From Argopecten irradians (lineage: Eukaryota; Mollusca; Bivalvia; Pectinida; Pectinidae): a stretch of DNA of 64,000 nt. The notes under the pieces were generated by a model, which was not told the origin of the DNA, did not search any database, and saw only the letters and a list, made by a program, of their open reading frames with translations. The DNA lies in NCBI RefSeq assembly GCF_041381155.1, contig NC_091138.1, forward strand, positions 36,573,604 through 36,637,603. The letters run 5' to 3'. Below are positions 46,501-59,150 of the stretch, in pieces. The position numbers and the translations under genes were made by a program. The stretch's first letter is position 1; each line of letters opens with the position of its first letter.

Positions 46501-49124
46501 CCATGTTCAAAATATATGTTGGGCAGTTGCCAGCTAGGTTCTGGCAGCAGATCGGTGGTTTTTCTCCGGGTACTCCAGTTTTCCTCCATTTTCTAAACTT
46601 GCCACATTCTTAAATGATTCGGCCATTAAAGTTAACCAAACAAACAAAAGCCTCTGTTGCGTAAAACTCAAAAATATTACTTTAGTTCTGACAGGTGGTC
46701 AATTGACCGCTCTTTGATTGCATTTCAGTTTGATAAAACTTCCTTATTCTATGTTTCTGAATTTGTGTCTGGATGATCAATCCTTATTCCTGCCGATAGA
46801 AAACAATATTTCCAATCATATGCAACTCAAGACATTAAGACTGATCTCACGAGAGCTGAGTAATATAAAATTATGATGTATCTGGTCTTCGACTAGTAAT
46901 ATATATATAAATTGTTATTTACAGAAGAACAAGTGAACTGTTTGTGACATCCCAATTGGGACAGATCCGCTTTTGGCTGATGAATGGCAAGGAAATTCTA
47001 AGACAAGAAGTAGCTAACATGACCTGTACCTCTGTGGCTTTGACTCAAGATGGCAGGATGGTCTATAGCGGTAAGTGTAAAGAAAACTAGAACTGTCGCC
47101 AGAGTGGACGACTAATACCCCCCGATGCACAAATTTAGAAATAACTCCATTATTAGTGGACATTGCAGGGCCCTATATGGTTTACTCAACTTCCCTTTAT
47201 GTCAGGGTTCTGTGTACCAACTTTTATCAAAATCTGCCAAGTAGTTTAGGAGGAGTTTGCCGGACAAAGTTATGTCTTTAGACAGACAGACAAACAGACT
47301 ACCCGATTCCAGTATAATGACCAATTAAAACGTTTATCTCTGTGGAAATGAATCTTTACTTACAGGACTAGCATTTTAATTTGTGAGCAGACCAACACTT
47401 GTTTAAACTACTACAGCCTTTTATTTAAAGTTTTCGACTTCAATTGAATCTGATTATTCTTATATTCTAGCATGGAATGATGGGAAAATCCGAGGTTATA
47501 GTTTCAAAAGAGATAAGTCTGGACTTCATCTCGACCCCAAGTTTACCATACATGACGCCCACAGTAACGGCGTAACGGCTCTGGCATGTACATCCGACGG
47601 TCACTGCATCATCAGTGGAGGCGGTGAAGGTCAAGTCAGGATCTGGAGGGTCAGTGACGACTACTGCACGACTCAACTCGAACACAATATGATGGAACAC
47701 AAGGGATCCGTGTCTGCCATTAGGATTAGCAAGCACGACAACATGTGTGTATCCTCTAGCTTCGACGGAACGACAATCATCTGGAACCTTGAGTGAGTGT
47801 TACAAGTTGTTAATGATCAATTTCGAGCTTTTAATAGGAGGGACATGTTCTATGATAAATCTACTGACCTGTTAATTTGCTTTATGCATAAAAAGTGTAT
47901 TACATTCCTCAGCAGTATGACATCACAATGATTTTAATGTCATAAAGACGATACATATTGACTGATCTGAAGATGCATGTTGAACCCTAAAAATGTCTAT
48001 TAAGAAAAAGTGTCCTAGGCATAAGTGTCCTTAAGAAATGGCATGCAAAAAAAGTGTGTTTATGCACTTGAAATTTGTAGCTTAAATTTTACAATAACTG
48101 ATAATTGTTAAATCATTAAGGTAAGGTCAGATATTAGATAATTTTAAATGATTGTGACAATTCAGTTTACGAAAATTAAATAATTGATTTGTATGTTTTC
48201 AGGAGAAAGAACCGCTCTCAGATTGTGTTTGCGAACACGTTGTTCAAGTGTGTGGTGTACAACAGAGAGGAGAACCAGATCGTGACGAGTGGAACCGACA
48301 GGAAGTTAGTCTACTGGGACGTCCTGGATGGCTCAAGGATTCGTGTCCTTGATGGCTCAGAAAGTGGCTCCATCAATGCCATGGACATCACAGCAGATGG
48401 CTCTGTCATCGCTACTGGTGGGGATGACAAAATCCTCAAGGTCAGTTTATATTACACATGTATTAATTCCTGTAAGATTTTCTCCCTACAGACCTCAGGA
48501 TCTGGAATCACAAAATGATCTTGAACTGAAGTTTTTGCCCAACTAAATGATGTTTTCTTTTTTTCTTTTTATACTGGCGTCTTCAATATGTCAAATCTTC
48601 AGACTGATTTAGACAAAGTCTGTTTCACGATCCTAGGCCGAGGTCTAGTTAACCATGATTATGTTTCCTGCCTTTTTTGTCTATTATATCAAACACTATA
48701 ATTTATGGAGTCTTTTTCACAGTTCCCATAGTTAAAACCCTGAATTACTCAAGTGGTATATTTTTACCATACATTAATTTAATTTGGTTCAAAAATGTGA
48801 TAATGAATATATTAGCTTAGTTTCTGTAATGGTTTTAAGGCGTAACCTGGTTATGCCCCAGATAATCCACCACATTATATTTTTATATGTAAATGACATA
48901 GTATTGTTTCATTTTATATTATTAATTCCTACCCATAATACAGATTTATATTGATTTTCTTCTTACAGTTGTGGAATTACGACACAGGAGAGGTGATATC
49001 TGTTGGACTCGGACACAGTGGAAACATCCAAAGGATCAAGATTTCACCTGACAACTCTCATATTGTTAGTGTTAGTGCAGACGGCGCCATCTTGGTCTGG
49101 AAGTTCCCTCGAGATCTCATCTAA
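37552..49124 (+). CDS. CFAP52: Cilia- and flagella-associated protein 52 (WDR16)
   Basis: Twelve exons, all in phase: 37552-37606, 40341-40540, 40965-41101, 42624-42752, 43532-43631, 43978-44228, 45809-45884, 46230-46348, 46925-47070, 47471-47792, 48203-48440, 48969-49124; stop TAA at 49122. The product is 642 residues against about 620 in human. It consists of two WD40 propellers. Typical blade ends are IIIWDYQKKE, VVVWDVKTKD, LRVWELDVKN, IRFWLMNGKE, VRIWRVSDD, TTIIWNLE, LVYWDVLDG, LKLWNYDTG and ILVWKFP. Phrases such as EGLVFSPND, SGGGEGQVRIW, TSGTDRK and SVSADGAI match CFAP52 throughout. The protein sits inside the B-tubule of ciliary doublets with CFAP45 and supports beating. The short first exon is accepted because MAKCYDGPRLELDYVIGY aligns with the known N-terminal region and its donor is GTAAGT. 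Confidence 0.95.
38085..38445. repeat. Interspersed repeat in CFAP52 intron 1
   Basis: CGCCGGGTACCACATTCTCG at about 38110 and the reverse match CGAGATTATGGTACCCGGCG at about 38267 form inverted segments. The piece GAAGATTTCTGACAGATG with GACATAGCTCTGAAAGACGG recurs in similar form at 60078-60150. The open frames here are probably non-coding. Confidence 0.5.
39000..39240. repeat. Possible interspersed repeat in CFAP52 intron 1
   Basis: Repeated CGAGTCA and TTCGAGTCAT words, ending in CGAGTTTCGACTGTAG, look like the remains of an inverted-repeat element; boundaries are unclear. Confidence 0.35.
41359..42556. mobile_element. pogo/Tigger-like non-autonomous element in CFAP52 intron 3
   Basis: Left end CAGTGGACCCGCGATAATC and reversed right end CAGTGGACCCTCGATAATC are inverted copies, followed by TGGAC or CGGAC and several GTCCGGAAAAC and AATCCGGACGG words. 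TA flanks both ends. The 1198 bp contains no recognisable transposase. The termini have the look of pogo/Tigger elements, from general knowledge of that group. Confidence 0.7.
42990..43265. repeat. Dimer of a 160 bp unit in CFAP52 intron 4
   Basis: TATTGCTTTATATCAA occurs at about 43000 and 43161, each followed by GATCTAGGA or AATCTCGGA, a GTGTTTGATACTGG-like phrase, CCGTCAATA and TATGGGACTT. Two diverged copies in tandem. Confidence 0.6.
43414..43460. repeat. Perfect 47 bp palindrome in CFAP52 intron 4
   Basis: Arms of 23 bases starting GTCAAAAGCTACATGTCATA mirror each other around a single base. It begins 72 bp before exon 5. Confidence 0.9.
44334..45676. mobile_element. Element with about 145 bp terminal inverted repeats in CFAP52 intron 6
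   Basis: Left end CAGCCGTGCTACCCCAACTG continues through GAGAACGATGCGTGTATAT and TACCGCTCTACCGCTGACTT to TCGAGTACTGTCGCCAATCC. The right end is the near-complete reverse of this. TA borders both ends. The 1343 bp element encodes no recognised transposase in its interior, so it is probably non-autonomous; superfamily uncertain, Tc1/mariner-type by target site. Confidence 0.75.
46490..46605. repeat. SINE-like fragment in CFAP52 intron 8
   Basis: Contains GGTGGTTTTTCTCCGGGTAC and GGGCAGTTGCCAGCTAGG, matching the body of the SINE at 36485-36668. Confidence 0.5.
47090..47300. repeat. Possible repeat-element fragment in CFAP52 intron 9
   Basis: Shows ACTGTCGCCAGAGTGGACG, a GCCAAGTAGTTTAGGAGGAG phrase and a GACAGACAGACAAACAGAC tail, resembling the ends of the repeat-bearing elements elsewhere in this window. 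Boundaries are uncertain. Confidence 0.4.
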
Positions 49125-50990
49125 AGTAGAATTTATAGCAATTTCAAGTGCTTCACATGAATAAATAAAACCCACCAAAGGACAAGAGACAAGCAAAGAG
49201 ATTCTGTGGATATTGACAAAAATAAAGGGAACATCCTAGAAAATTTTAACATATGAAATGCCACACAAGTTTACTGCCTAGCCCGCTATGTAATGTGTAA
49301 GATGCCATTTCACCCAAAGTAATGTATGTTGGATTTGCAATAAGCTATAAGCAGTTCCATTTACACTGGGATAAGAGAGAGATATACCACAAATTCCTTA
49401 CACAGACTTTGAAATGACTTTTGACATTTTAGAATGAATTTTATATGTTTGTTCATTTAGTACACCTTTATTGAAACTTTCTGCTCATAGACATTTTCCA
49501 TGGTATAATATGTCAGATAATGACTATAAAAGATATGTTTGTTTTGTCAAATTTATACACTTCAAATTTGTATTTTTTTCTTCCCAAGTCGGACATGGAT
49601 GTACATTTGTATATTATTATTATTATTATGTTTCACCTACCAGAAAAGAGATCAATGAAATATTGTTAATCTTTATAAAGAAAAAGCAAAGAATTCAGAG
49701 CTACATTAATCTGAATTTATCATGTGTAGGTAAAATGTACATATATGTTTCTCAGGCTACAACTAGAGATTTAGTGATTGTTATCTGAGGTATGAACCTC
49801 CTTCTGAATATAAAGCATTTGTAACTGTTCACTGTTATCATTTCATAAGGCTGTATCAATTTCATCAGTTTTCACGCTAACTTCTGCGGGGAAAACCTAA
49901 AAACTCGCCCCAATTTTGTTTATACATTGTATATACATTACATAAAAACAATAATTCAATACTGATTTTTAAATCCTACAGATACGGTAACTAACGTACT
50001 TTGTATGTAGGCAGAAATTTGAGGACAAATTTCAGTGGTAAGTAGCCGGAAGCAGTTAAACCATAGGCCAAGAAACAAATATTTTCTGACCTATATGGAT
50101 GTAGATAATTTTCCTAAATGACTTTTTAGTTCAATTAAAATGTGATCCATTAAAGAATTTGTGATACAGTTTATTTATATTATACACTATGTCATGTATA
50201 TTTTGCCAAATGTACATTAAACTTAACCATTATTCATGTGTATGAGTTATTTATCACAAAGAATACTAGGGTACCACAAATAAAGGGAACTGTGATCACA
50301 GTACAGAGTTATTAATTCATTTTCTCAATCTCAACCAAGGTCATAATATAAAGCTACATACTGTAATCCAGCTTTCTTCTTTGTGCAATTTTCTTTTTGC
50401 CAATTTCGCAATCAAAACGTATTTGTGATTGTTAATTTCACTAATTAGTTATTGATAGGAATTTCCATTCAATTTTTAGATCCGTGAATGTTAATCTTTG
50501 CAAGCTTGTTTGAAATAGAAATTGCGAAATTAAGAAGTCACAAAATTATATATAAGTTAAGTTTATAGTACCGTACACTGAAAAGGTTAATTAAACTTGT
50601 TTGATACAGCGCATCTTTTCGTATATGATCAGGTGACCTATAAGTATTCATGACAAGGAACAAAAATGATGGCGCTGGGTCACACCCAAATTCCAATGAA
50701 TCTTGTTAATGGTATTCACACAAATACCTTTAGCATATTTAGATTTTTCAACATAAAACATGGAGGCCATGGAATTCTACCTCTCTGAATGTACAGTATA
50801 ATAGAAATACAGTTCTGGATATGCCGTTTACCCATCTTATCTCAAAGCATTTGGTTTATAGTTAATTGAATTTGTGGAATAATGGTAACAAACTATAAAT
50901 AATTATTTCAAAATAACGAGCAAAACTCAGAACCAATACATGAAAGAGAAATCTTTGGAATATTATTTGGTGCTTTTCTTAGAATTTACA
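49125..50990. other. CFAP52 3'UTR and flank
   Basis: AATAAATAAAA at about 49160-49170 is a candidate poly(A) signal close to the stop. The rest is AT-rich without a recognised gene. Confidence 0.5.
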
Positions 50991-50996
50991 CAACCC

Positions 50997-51085
50997 CACA
51001 GGGACCTGGCACGAAAATGTTTAAAACAATAATATACATATATATGTATACTGTTAGTTTAAAAAAATCGTGCCAGGTCCCTGTG
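50997..51085. repeat. Short foldback element, copy 2
   Basis: Arms CACAGGGACCTGGCACGA and TCGTGCCAGGTCCCTGTG are perfect inverted copies around about 53 bp of AT-rich DNA with a CATATATATGTATA core. Related to the element at 8921-9030. Confidence 0.8.
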
Positions 51086-51092
51086 CACAACC

Positions 51093-51275
51093 GTGCATGC
51101 AGGGACCACAGGTAACCATTGTATGGCATTTGAGGAAGATCATTTTTCACACGATGAAAATACAGACAAGTTTCAAAAGTCAGAATTCAAGACATCATCC
51201 ATAATCCTGTCAAAACCAATCAGTGGAATAGGAACAGAAAAATCAGAAGAATACAATATGCCTTCCTTCATTTAA
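51093..51275 (+). other. Unassigned 60-codon open frame
   Basis: Begins right after the foldback element; the translation is hydrophilic and matches no family I know. Probably chance. Confidence 0.15.
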
Positions 51276-51734
51276 CTCATTCCCCCAAAGACACATTTGA
51301 GCTGTTCTGATTCAAAAGCTTTAAGAGTTTATGACTATTCAGGGGCCAATAAGTTAGAGGTAACGTCAGATTTAACAAACATGTTAAAAAAGACTATTTA
51401 AAACGCCTGTATAAGTTTCAAATCAATTTTTCTTTATTTTTAATTTTTTTTACACTAACATCTCATGCATTACTTGCACTTGTTAAACTTTCATTAACAT
51501 ATTTTGCTTCTAAATTAAATTTCAACACACACTCCCTATTCTGACAAATACATGTAAATAAAGCACTAATGCATTGACTTATCATTGAAATATATGGTGT
51601 TTTTGATGGCCAAATCTACAACAGTTGGCACCTCAGTAGAATATATAACTTTATTGAAGTACCTCGTACATAGATTTACAATATTTATCGCACCTCGGAC
51701 AGAAATGTCCCCAAATGATTGGCGGAGAGCCGTC

Positions 51735-52660
51735 ACGTGGTGACCCTCTATCACTTTATAGGGGGTCAGTAAATTTTATTATGGTGCAATATGGCGGCTC
51801 TCGCCCTCGCTTCAAAATTTAAACACATTCTCTTCAACTTAATATACCACTTCATTACCGTAAAACTATATATTACTTGTTAATTTTTGTGTAAAAATAA
51901 CTTAAAGCGTTTTAATACTTCAAATTACATGAAATGCATTTTTTTTAAATACGAGTTGCTTCCCCTACGCCAGTTTGAAAGTTGATGACGCGGCGAAAAT
52001 CAAACGTAACAATTCAAGCGTTTTCTAGACTGTGATTATAAACAAATGGAGGTGTTTGTACCTACAGATCAATCCTCACTCTACAATCAATTTATCGGCA
52101 TAACTTTTAAGCGATTATTTCACCGAGAATGCACAGATAATCAAGGAGATTGTGCTTAAAATGTTAGATGGATGTTTGTGTCACTCTTGTTTGTGTTGCT
52201 TTCAATATACAGACGGTCTGGTTTCGTATTGAGGTAGGCCTACTCGGTACTGTGCACATAGGAATGTCGAAATTATTGTTGATTTCAGTTTTATTCTGCA
52301 GGTTCCTTATACAGTATATTTGAAAATTTTTGAAAGAAATGCATAAATATAAATATATGTAGCCTAGGCCATTTATTTCAAAAGTGGCGATTGTTTGTTA
52401 TCATTCACCAGTATGATGTTTGATTTCAGATTCTTGACGAAACAAATAGGACACAAAGAATTAATGAAACAAATAAATGGTCCTCGATGCGATAAATTCG
52501 TTATATAGTCAGTTACTGACCCCCTATAAAGGCATAGAGGGTCAGTAAGATGTATAGGAGGCTCGGGCTACGCCCTCGCCCCCTATAAATCTTACTGACC
52601 CTCTATGCCTTTATATGGGGTCAGTAACTGACTATATAACTTATAATATGGGGCAATGAT
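51735..52660. mobile_element. Inverted-repeat element or pair of elements ending in a large palindrome
   Basis: TGACCCTCTATCACTTTATA with GGGGTCAGTAA at 51741-51770 is repeated in direct orientation at 52607-52630, and the segment 52500-52640 is itself a near-perfect hairpin: about 60-base arms starting GTTATATAGTCAGTTACTGA around a roughly 20-base GC-rich loop. The interior has no recognised gene. Confidence 0.6.
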
Positions 52661-52803
52661 TCCAACATTGTGGACAAAAAATATAATGTAATGGATATCA
52701 CATCATCCTATAATTGCTCTACATGTACATGTGGTATTAGTTTAACAAATCAGGAAAACTGTTAAAATGGTTTATATGTATGATGACATAAACCTTAACA
52801 GCT

Positions 52804-53076
52804 TTGCCACTTCAGCCTCCAAGCATAGCATGGTTTTTTGTCCCATCAACATTTAAAATAATTCCACAACCTGCCATGTTTTGTAAGTGGAGGAAGTCAA
52901 AAGAACATAGACAAAAATCAGAGGTGAACAACATTAGTAGCTCTTCAACTCTGACAGGACACTACAGCCCAATGGATTATCACACATGGGAAGTTCATTC
53001 AAAGGAAACATTGGTATTGAACAGCATGACAATGGATTATCTTTGGGCAGTTGGTAGGCATTATTTCATAACATAA
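52804..53076 (+). other. Unassigned 90-codon open frame
   Basis: Translation contains SEVNNISSSSTLTGHYSPMD and reads more like protein than most chance frames here, but has no match I recognise, no clear splice sites and no neighbours of the same strand. Could be an exon, a pseudogene piece or chance. Confidence 0.2.
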
Positions 53077-53343
53077 TGTAAAAAGATTACATATGTTGGT
53101 GTCGAGTAACATACATCTAGCAACCACATGTAACATACCCCAGAAATAACAACAAAACATCCCTTTCGATCAACACATACACAACTAACAATAAATACAC
53201 TTATCTTAACACAATCAATTCAAAGTAAATCACGATGAAATAGTGTAATAATGAAGAGATGTACATGGATTTCACAAGGAAAAAAAGAAAAATGAAGTAT
53301 CATTAAAACATTTACAGTATTCTATTAAATAATATCACAGTTA

Positions 53344-55857
53344 AGACACAGTCATACAGATGGGATAGACAGTCATACAGATGAGTTAGACAGTCATACT
53401 GATGAGTTAGACAGAGTCATACAGACGAGATAGACACAGTCATACAGATGAGTTAGACACAGTCATACAGATGAGTTAGACCCAGTCATACTTATGAGTA
53501 ATACACAGTCATACTTATGAGTAAGACACAGTCATACATATGAGTAAGACACAGTCATACAGATGACTAAGACACAGTCATACAGATGAGTAATACACAG
53601 TCATACTTATGAGTAAGACACAGTCATACAGATGAGTTAGACACAGTCATACTTATGAGTAAGACACAGTCATACTTATGAGTAATACACAGTCATACAG
53701 ATGAGTTAGACACAGTCATACAGATGAGTAAGACACAGTCATACAGATGAGTAAGACACAGTCATACATATGAGTAAGACAACAGTCATACTTATGAGTA
53801 AGACACAGTCATACTATATGAGTAAGACACAGTCATACAGATGAGTAAGACACAGTCATACAGATGAGTAAGACACAGTCATACTTATGAGTAAGACACA
53901 GTCATACTTATGAGTAAGACACAGTCATACAGATGAGTAAGACACAGTCATACAGATGAGTAAGACACAGTCATACTTATGAGTAAGACACAGTCATACT
54001 TATGAGTTAGACACAGTCATACTTATGAGTTAGACACAGTCATACTTATGAGTTAGACACAGTCATACAGATGAGTAAGACACAGTCATACTTATGAGTT
54101 AGACACAGTCATACAGATGAGTAATACACAGTCATACTTATGAGTAAGACACAGTCATACAGATGAGTAATACACAGTCATACTTATGAGTAATACACAG
54201 TCATACTTATGAGTAATACACAGTCATACTTATGAGTTAGACACAGTCATACATATGAGTAATACACAGTCATACTTATGAGTTAGACACACATAGTAGA
54301 CCAGTCATACTTATGAGTAAGACACAGTCATACTTATGAGTAAGACACAGTCATACTTATGAGTAAGACACAGTCATACAGATGAGTAATACACAGTCAT
54401 ACATACTTATGAGTAAGACACAGTCATACATATGAGTAAGACACAGTCATACTTATGAGTAATACACAGTCATACTTATGAGTAAGACACAGTCATACTT
54501 ATGAGTAAGACACAGTCATACTTATGAGTTAGACACAGTCATACTTATGAGTAAGACACAGTCATACTTATGAGTAAGACACAGTCATACAGATGAGTAA
54601 GACACAGTCATACTTATGAGTAAGACACAGTCATACTTATGAGTAAGACACAGTCATACTTATGAGTAAGACACAGTCATACTTATGAGTAAGACACAGT
54701 CATACTTATGAGTAAGACACAGTCATACTTATGAGTTAGACACAGTCATACAGATGAGTTAGACACAGTCATACTTATGAGTAATACACAGTCATACTTA
54801 TGAGTTAGACACAGTCATACAGATGAGTAAGACAGAGTCATACAGATGAGTTAGACACAGTCATACAGATGAGTAAGACACAGTCATACATGAGTAAACA
54901 CAGTCATACTTATGAGTAAGACACAGTCATACTTATGAGTTAGACACAGTCATACAGATGAGTAAGACAGAGTCATACAGATGAGTTAGACACAGTCATA
55001 CAGATGAGTTAGACACAGTCATACAGACGAGATAGACAGTCATACTGATGAGTAAGACACAGTCATACAGATAATTAAGAAAAGGTCATACATATGAGTA
55101 TGATTAAGACACAGTCATACATATGAGTAAGACACAGTCATACATATGAGTAATACACAGTCATACATATGAGTAAGACACAGTCATACTTATGAGTAAG
55201 ACACAGTCATACAGATGAGTAAGACACAGTCATACTTATGAGTAATACACAGTCATACTTATGAGTAAGACACAGTCATACATATGAGTAAGACACAGTC
55301 ATACATATGAGTAATACACAGTCATACATATGAGTAATACACAGTCATACTTATGAGTAAGACACAGTCATACAGATGAGTAATACACAGTCATACTTAT
55401 GAGTAATACACAGTCATACTTATGAGTAAGACACAGTCATACTTATGAGTAAGACACAGTCATACTTATGAGTTAGACACAGTCATACAGATGAGTAAGA
55501 CACAGTCATACAGATGAGTAATACACAGTCATACTTATGAGTAAGACACAGTCATACATACGTAAGACACAGTTATACATATGAATAAGACAAGGTCATA
55601 AGACACAGTCATACAGATGAGTAATACACAGTCATACAGATGAGTAATACACAGTCATACTTATGAGTAAGACACAGTCATACTTATGAGTAAGACACAG
55701 TCATACTTATGAGTTAGACACAGTCATACTTATGAGTAAGACACAGTCATACTTATGAGTAAGACACAGTCATACATACGTAAGACACAGTTATACATAT
55801 GAATAAGACAAGGTCATAAGACACAGTCATACTAATGTGTAACTCGTCATACAGATG
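53344..55857. repeat. 23 bp minisatellite, over 100 copies
   Basis: The unit is GACACAGTCATAC + (TTATGAG, AGATGAG or ATATGAG) + (TAA or TTA). At 23 bp over about 2.5 kb this is roughly 108 copies, with positional variants mixed along the array and some short or long units. A compound segment with CATACATACGTAAGACACAG and ATAAGACAAGGTCATAAG occurs twice, about 218 bp apart (55553 and 55771), showing a higher-order duplication. It has no unbroken reading frame because 23 is not a multiple of three. Confidence 0.95.
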
Positions 55858-55971
55858 AACATTCTCACCAGACAAACACATCATGGATAACAATCAAATT
55901 CATGTACCTAAAAATGAAATTGATTTTCTCTATTTTCACAATGTCATGTTTCATTACAAAGTGATATTTCC

Positions 55972-55977
55972 TTTATT
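55972..55977 (-). terminator. Candidate poly(A) signal for ATG12
   Basis: TTTATT on the plus strand is AATAAA on the minus strand, about 275 bp past the ATG12 stop codon and just right of the minisatellite. Confidence 0.4.
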
Positions 55978-56252
55978 TGGCATGTATATTTCATATCATA
56001 CCTGATAGCAGTACATCATGTTGTAACAATTTTGTCTCCCCATTAATTTCCAACATGGAGTCCATAATTTTCCTACATGGGGATACCTTTCCCATGAAAT
56101 GGTATCTCAACAGTTTGATGCTAAGCATAATGCACAGTTTATATCTACCCGGTAAGATGCTGACATTTCTTGAGCATGCTTTATACTTATTTCACAGCCT
56201 TCTGTAGAGACAGTATGAAATTTGACTTGGAAATTCTTGTCTTAATGTATCA

Positions 56253-58098
56253 TCATCCCCAGGCTTGGGTCCGACAGTAGTGCACCACAAGTTTGCCATC
56301 ACTTCCAAAACACTGAAAAAAAATCAATACAATTCCATACACAAGTTTATTGTCAACTTTCTCAAAAAGTTTTGTTGTGAATTTTTTTGTGTTGTACGTG
56401 TAACATTTTTGTTTTAATTATTTGGGTTTTTTTATATTGCAGATGGAGCTAATTTATGTACCCTCCAACCTGTCGTTATAACTACCTCTGTCTAACAACC
56501 ATCTGTAGGGCATATTCTCTACTTTGAAAACAGGCCCTGGTGACCTTTTGATTTGGGAATTTTAAGCTGTAAATTGTGAAATTAGTTTAGGCGTCTTGTA
56601 AACAAATATTTCATTATTTCTCAAAGGAAATCAATAATTTCATAAATACATGTATGAGGTTACTGGTATTCATGAGGAATTTGTTTTGGTTTTTGGTAGA
56701 TATCCATTGGGCAAAATGTGACCAATTTTAATAAATGTCAGACCCCAAAATGCACTACAGATGTCAGCACAAACCCTGAACTGTATACCACTTTCTTGAG
56801 GTTGGCCAAATGTCCAATTTAAATGCAATTTGACATCACCTGTATACCAATACGGCGGTTTTCGAGATCCCAAAACGACGTGGGTATAGTACAATTTACC
56901 ATTGATTACTCCCACCTTTATGATATCATAAAAATCACCCCAAATGATGACAACATAATCATCGGATGGTGGGACTAATCAATTATTTAGGGATCTCGAA
57001 ACCCCCGAATTAGCATGGCTTCTTTGGTATAAAGAGCATTTGAATTTGTCTGTTGGGTGGTGTTTGAAGATAGGTTTGACTGGAGACAACATTCATCAGA
57101 TTTATAGGTAGTATCGAACAGAGAACCTTTCAAATTATATCAACCGAACAACTATGTAACAAGATAAAGGTGGTCTAGCTAGAAACACAATGTGTTGAAC
57201 TGACCAAAGATTAGGTAAATCAAGTAAATAACAGCATTCTTTTATTTTAATAGATACTTACATCAAACACTGTGCCAATTTCTGTATCAGGTGAAGGGGC
57301 AAAGGACTGATGAACATATAAAAACTGAAAAAAAACCACCAAAAAACATTGTTGCAAATATAAGCTTAGGTATACCACTTTGTACACAATTGAAATATTA
57401 ACAATGCAAAATAAATATAATAAACACATTTATCATAACAAAGTAGTTTTCATTCCCTGTAAAGGGTCCTATGTACGAAACAAATTGTATGATTTTTACC
57501 GAAGAAATTTTGTTATTCCCCAGAGATTCATTATAACTGTATTTTACTGTATTTAAATATTTTCAGGAAAATTTCACCTAGAAAACAATTACTGGCAAGT
57601 CTTGTTGACTCAAAGTTGGTGGCACCATTGAGGATTTTAGTAATTCCCAAGTATTAATGAATACTAAAAGCTAATGTTGGTAGTACAAACAATATTTTGA
57701 ATGAAACATGGATTTCAGGTTACATTTACATGAATACAAGTATATAAGGTGAGACTGCATGCATTTTTTGAACTTGCATCAAGGTTATTAATTAAGAATT
57801 TGAGGTATTTAAACTGTAAGCTTTGTAATATCTAAAAAAAATATTTTAATACCATGATTTTGGCCTATTAAAATTTTAGCATAACTGATGAAGGCAAACA
57901 ATAACATATCCTAACTTATCCTTTTGAACTTCCGTAGTTTACAAATTACAATCAGTCATACCATAGATTCCTTTGGGTCCAATTTTAAGTATTTCTTGAT
58001 GAATTCACTGATCCAGCTCACTCTCTTGTTTCTTTCAACAGCCCATCTCTTCTTTTTCATAATTGGAGCATCACCAGCTGGTTTTAATAACACATCAA
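56253..58098 (-). CDS. ATG12: Autophagy protein 12, last three coding exons
   Basis: Exons on the minus strand at 58098-57962, 57324-57262 and 56312-56253 join in phase and end in TGA. They encode the ubiquitin-like fold from [20 protein letters not shown] through [17 protein letters not shown] and [17 protein letters not shown] to [19 protein letters not shown], ending in the C-terminal Gly that is joined to ATG5. ATG12-ATG5 with ATG16 acts as the ligase for ATG8 lipidation in autophagosome formation. The exon at 58098 begins with two bases of a split codon, so at least one upstream exon, coding the usual acidic Ser/Glu-rich N-terminus, is missing. I found no candidate for it up to 64000, and it may lie beyond the edge. 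Confidence 0.95.
56850..57015. repeat. Foldback MITE-like element in ATG12 intron
   Basis: CGGCGGTTTTCGAGATCCC at about 56853 and AGGGATCTCGAAACCCCCG at about 56990 are inverted copies about 120 bp apart in the last ATG12 intron. Confidence 0.6.
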
Positions 58099-59045
58099 CT
58101 GAAATGGTCACAACCAAACATCTAGATTTGAAAAAAGCTAAATGGTCATCTAATATTTAAGCCAATTTACAGTACTGTATTCTACCCGCCCCTCTCCCTT
58201 TTTAAGGCTTCAATTTCATTTATTTCAAATAATACAGACTGAAAATATTAGAGCTGTGTTGATTTCCTTATTACTGATATCTTTTGCAAATTGATTTATG
58301 GCTTACTTCGTAGAATAATTTTATGAAAGGCTAGTCCAAATTTGTCGGTATTAAGCGCCCCTTATTTGCTTCAATTTTTTAAGTACCCTGGGGCCTTATT
58401 AGGTCGAATACGGTAACATATGATCATTTTGAGAACAGAAACTGTATAGGTTTCTGCCTGAGTAGACTGACCATGAATTTAAGACATTTTTTTCATCGGG
58501 AATCTGACAATCATGCCAGCTAGAACCAAACACTTGGATTACGCATTTATGAATACTCCTCTAAGGGCTAAAGCTATACTTCAATACTTATCTACAGTTC
58601 CTGGTCTTAGTCAGTTTCCGCAGTTATTTTTTTCCTACATGTACATGTATATATTCTATGTAACCTTCCTTTCCTGATCTTGTTACAGGTGGATTTAAAC
58701 AAAGGGTTTCGGATAGTTATAGAAAAATTGTCTAAATAATAATAATTTATATTTTTTGCATCATTTTCTGTTGTTTTTTTGTATTTTTTCTTAGAAAATC
58801 GTGACTTATTTACCATATTTAGAATAACAAAGAAAAAAAATGATATCACAAAATTTTAAGTTTTTAAATACGGGTAATTAATTATCGCAAAGTACAACAA
58901 AGTACAAAGTACTTCTATGAGCTAGGGTAGGCCTAACATTTACACATACATATTGTTTACATATGTTCTTCAACATTCCAGCCTGCACTTTTTGTCATAT
59001 TGCATAAATTCTGTCAGTTTGCCTTGAAAAAAAAATCCATCCTTG

Positions 59046-59150
59046 ATACTCCAGGGGTTCTGATCACTTCCGACCTCTACACCCCTGGACTATCTCGTAG
59101 TCCATGGGTGTAGAGATCGTAAGTGATCGGTACCCCTGGAGAATCGAGAA
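59046..59150. repeat. Inverted repeat with 50-base arms
   Basis: CTCCAGGGGTTCTGATCACT ... CTACACCCCTGGACTA is followed at once by its imperfect reverse (TAGTCCATGGGTGTAG ... AGTGATCGGTACCCCTGGAG). Likely a small foldback element. Confidence 0.8.

Noticed and set aside
53344..55857. CRISPR-like array of short direct repeats
   Set aside because: The 23 bp units are directly joined with no unique spacers, and the setting is a spliced animal genome. It is a minisatellite.
58607..58849. ATG12 first exon candidate
   Set aside because: Lys/Phe/Asn-rich translation, unlike the acidic Ser/Glu-rich ATG12 N-terminus, and its donor would not give the needed phase with certainty.
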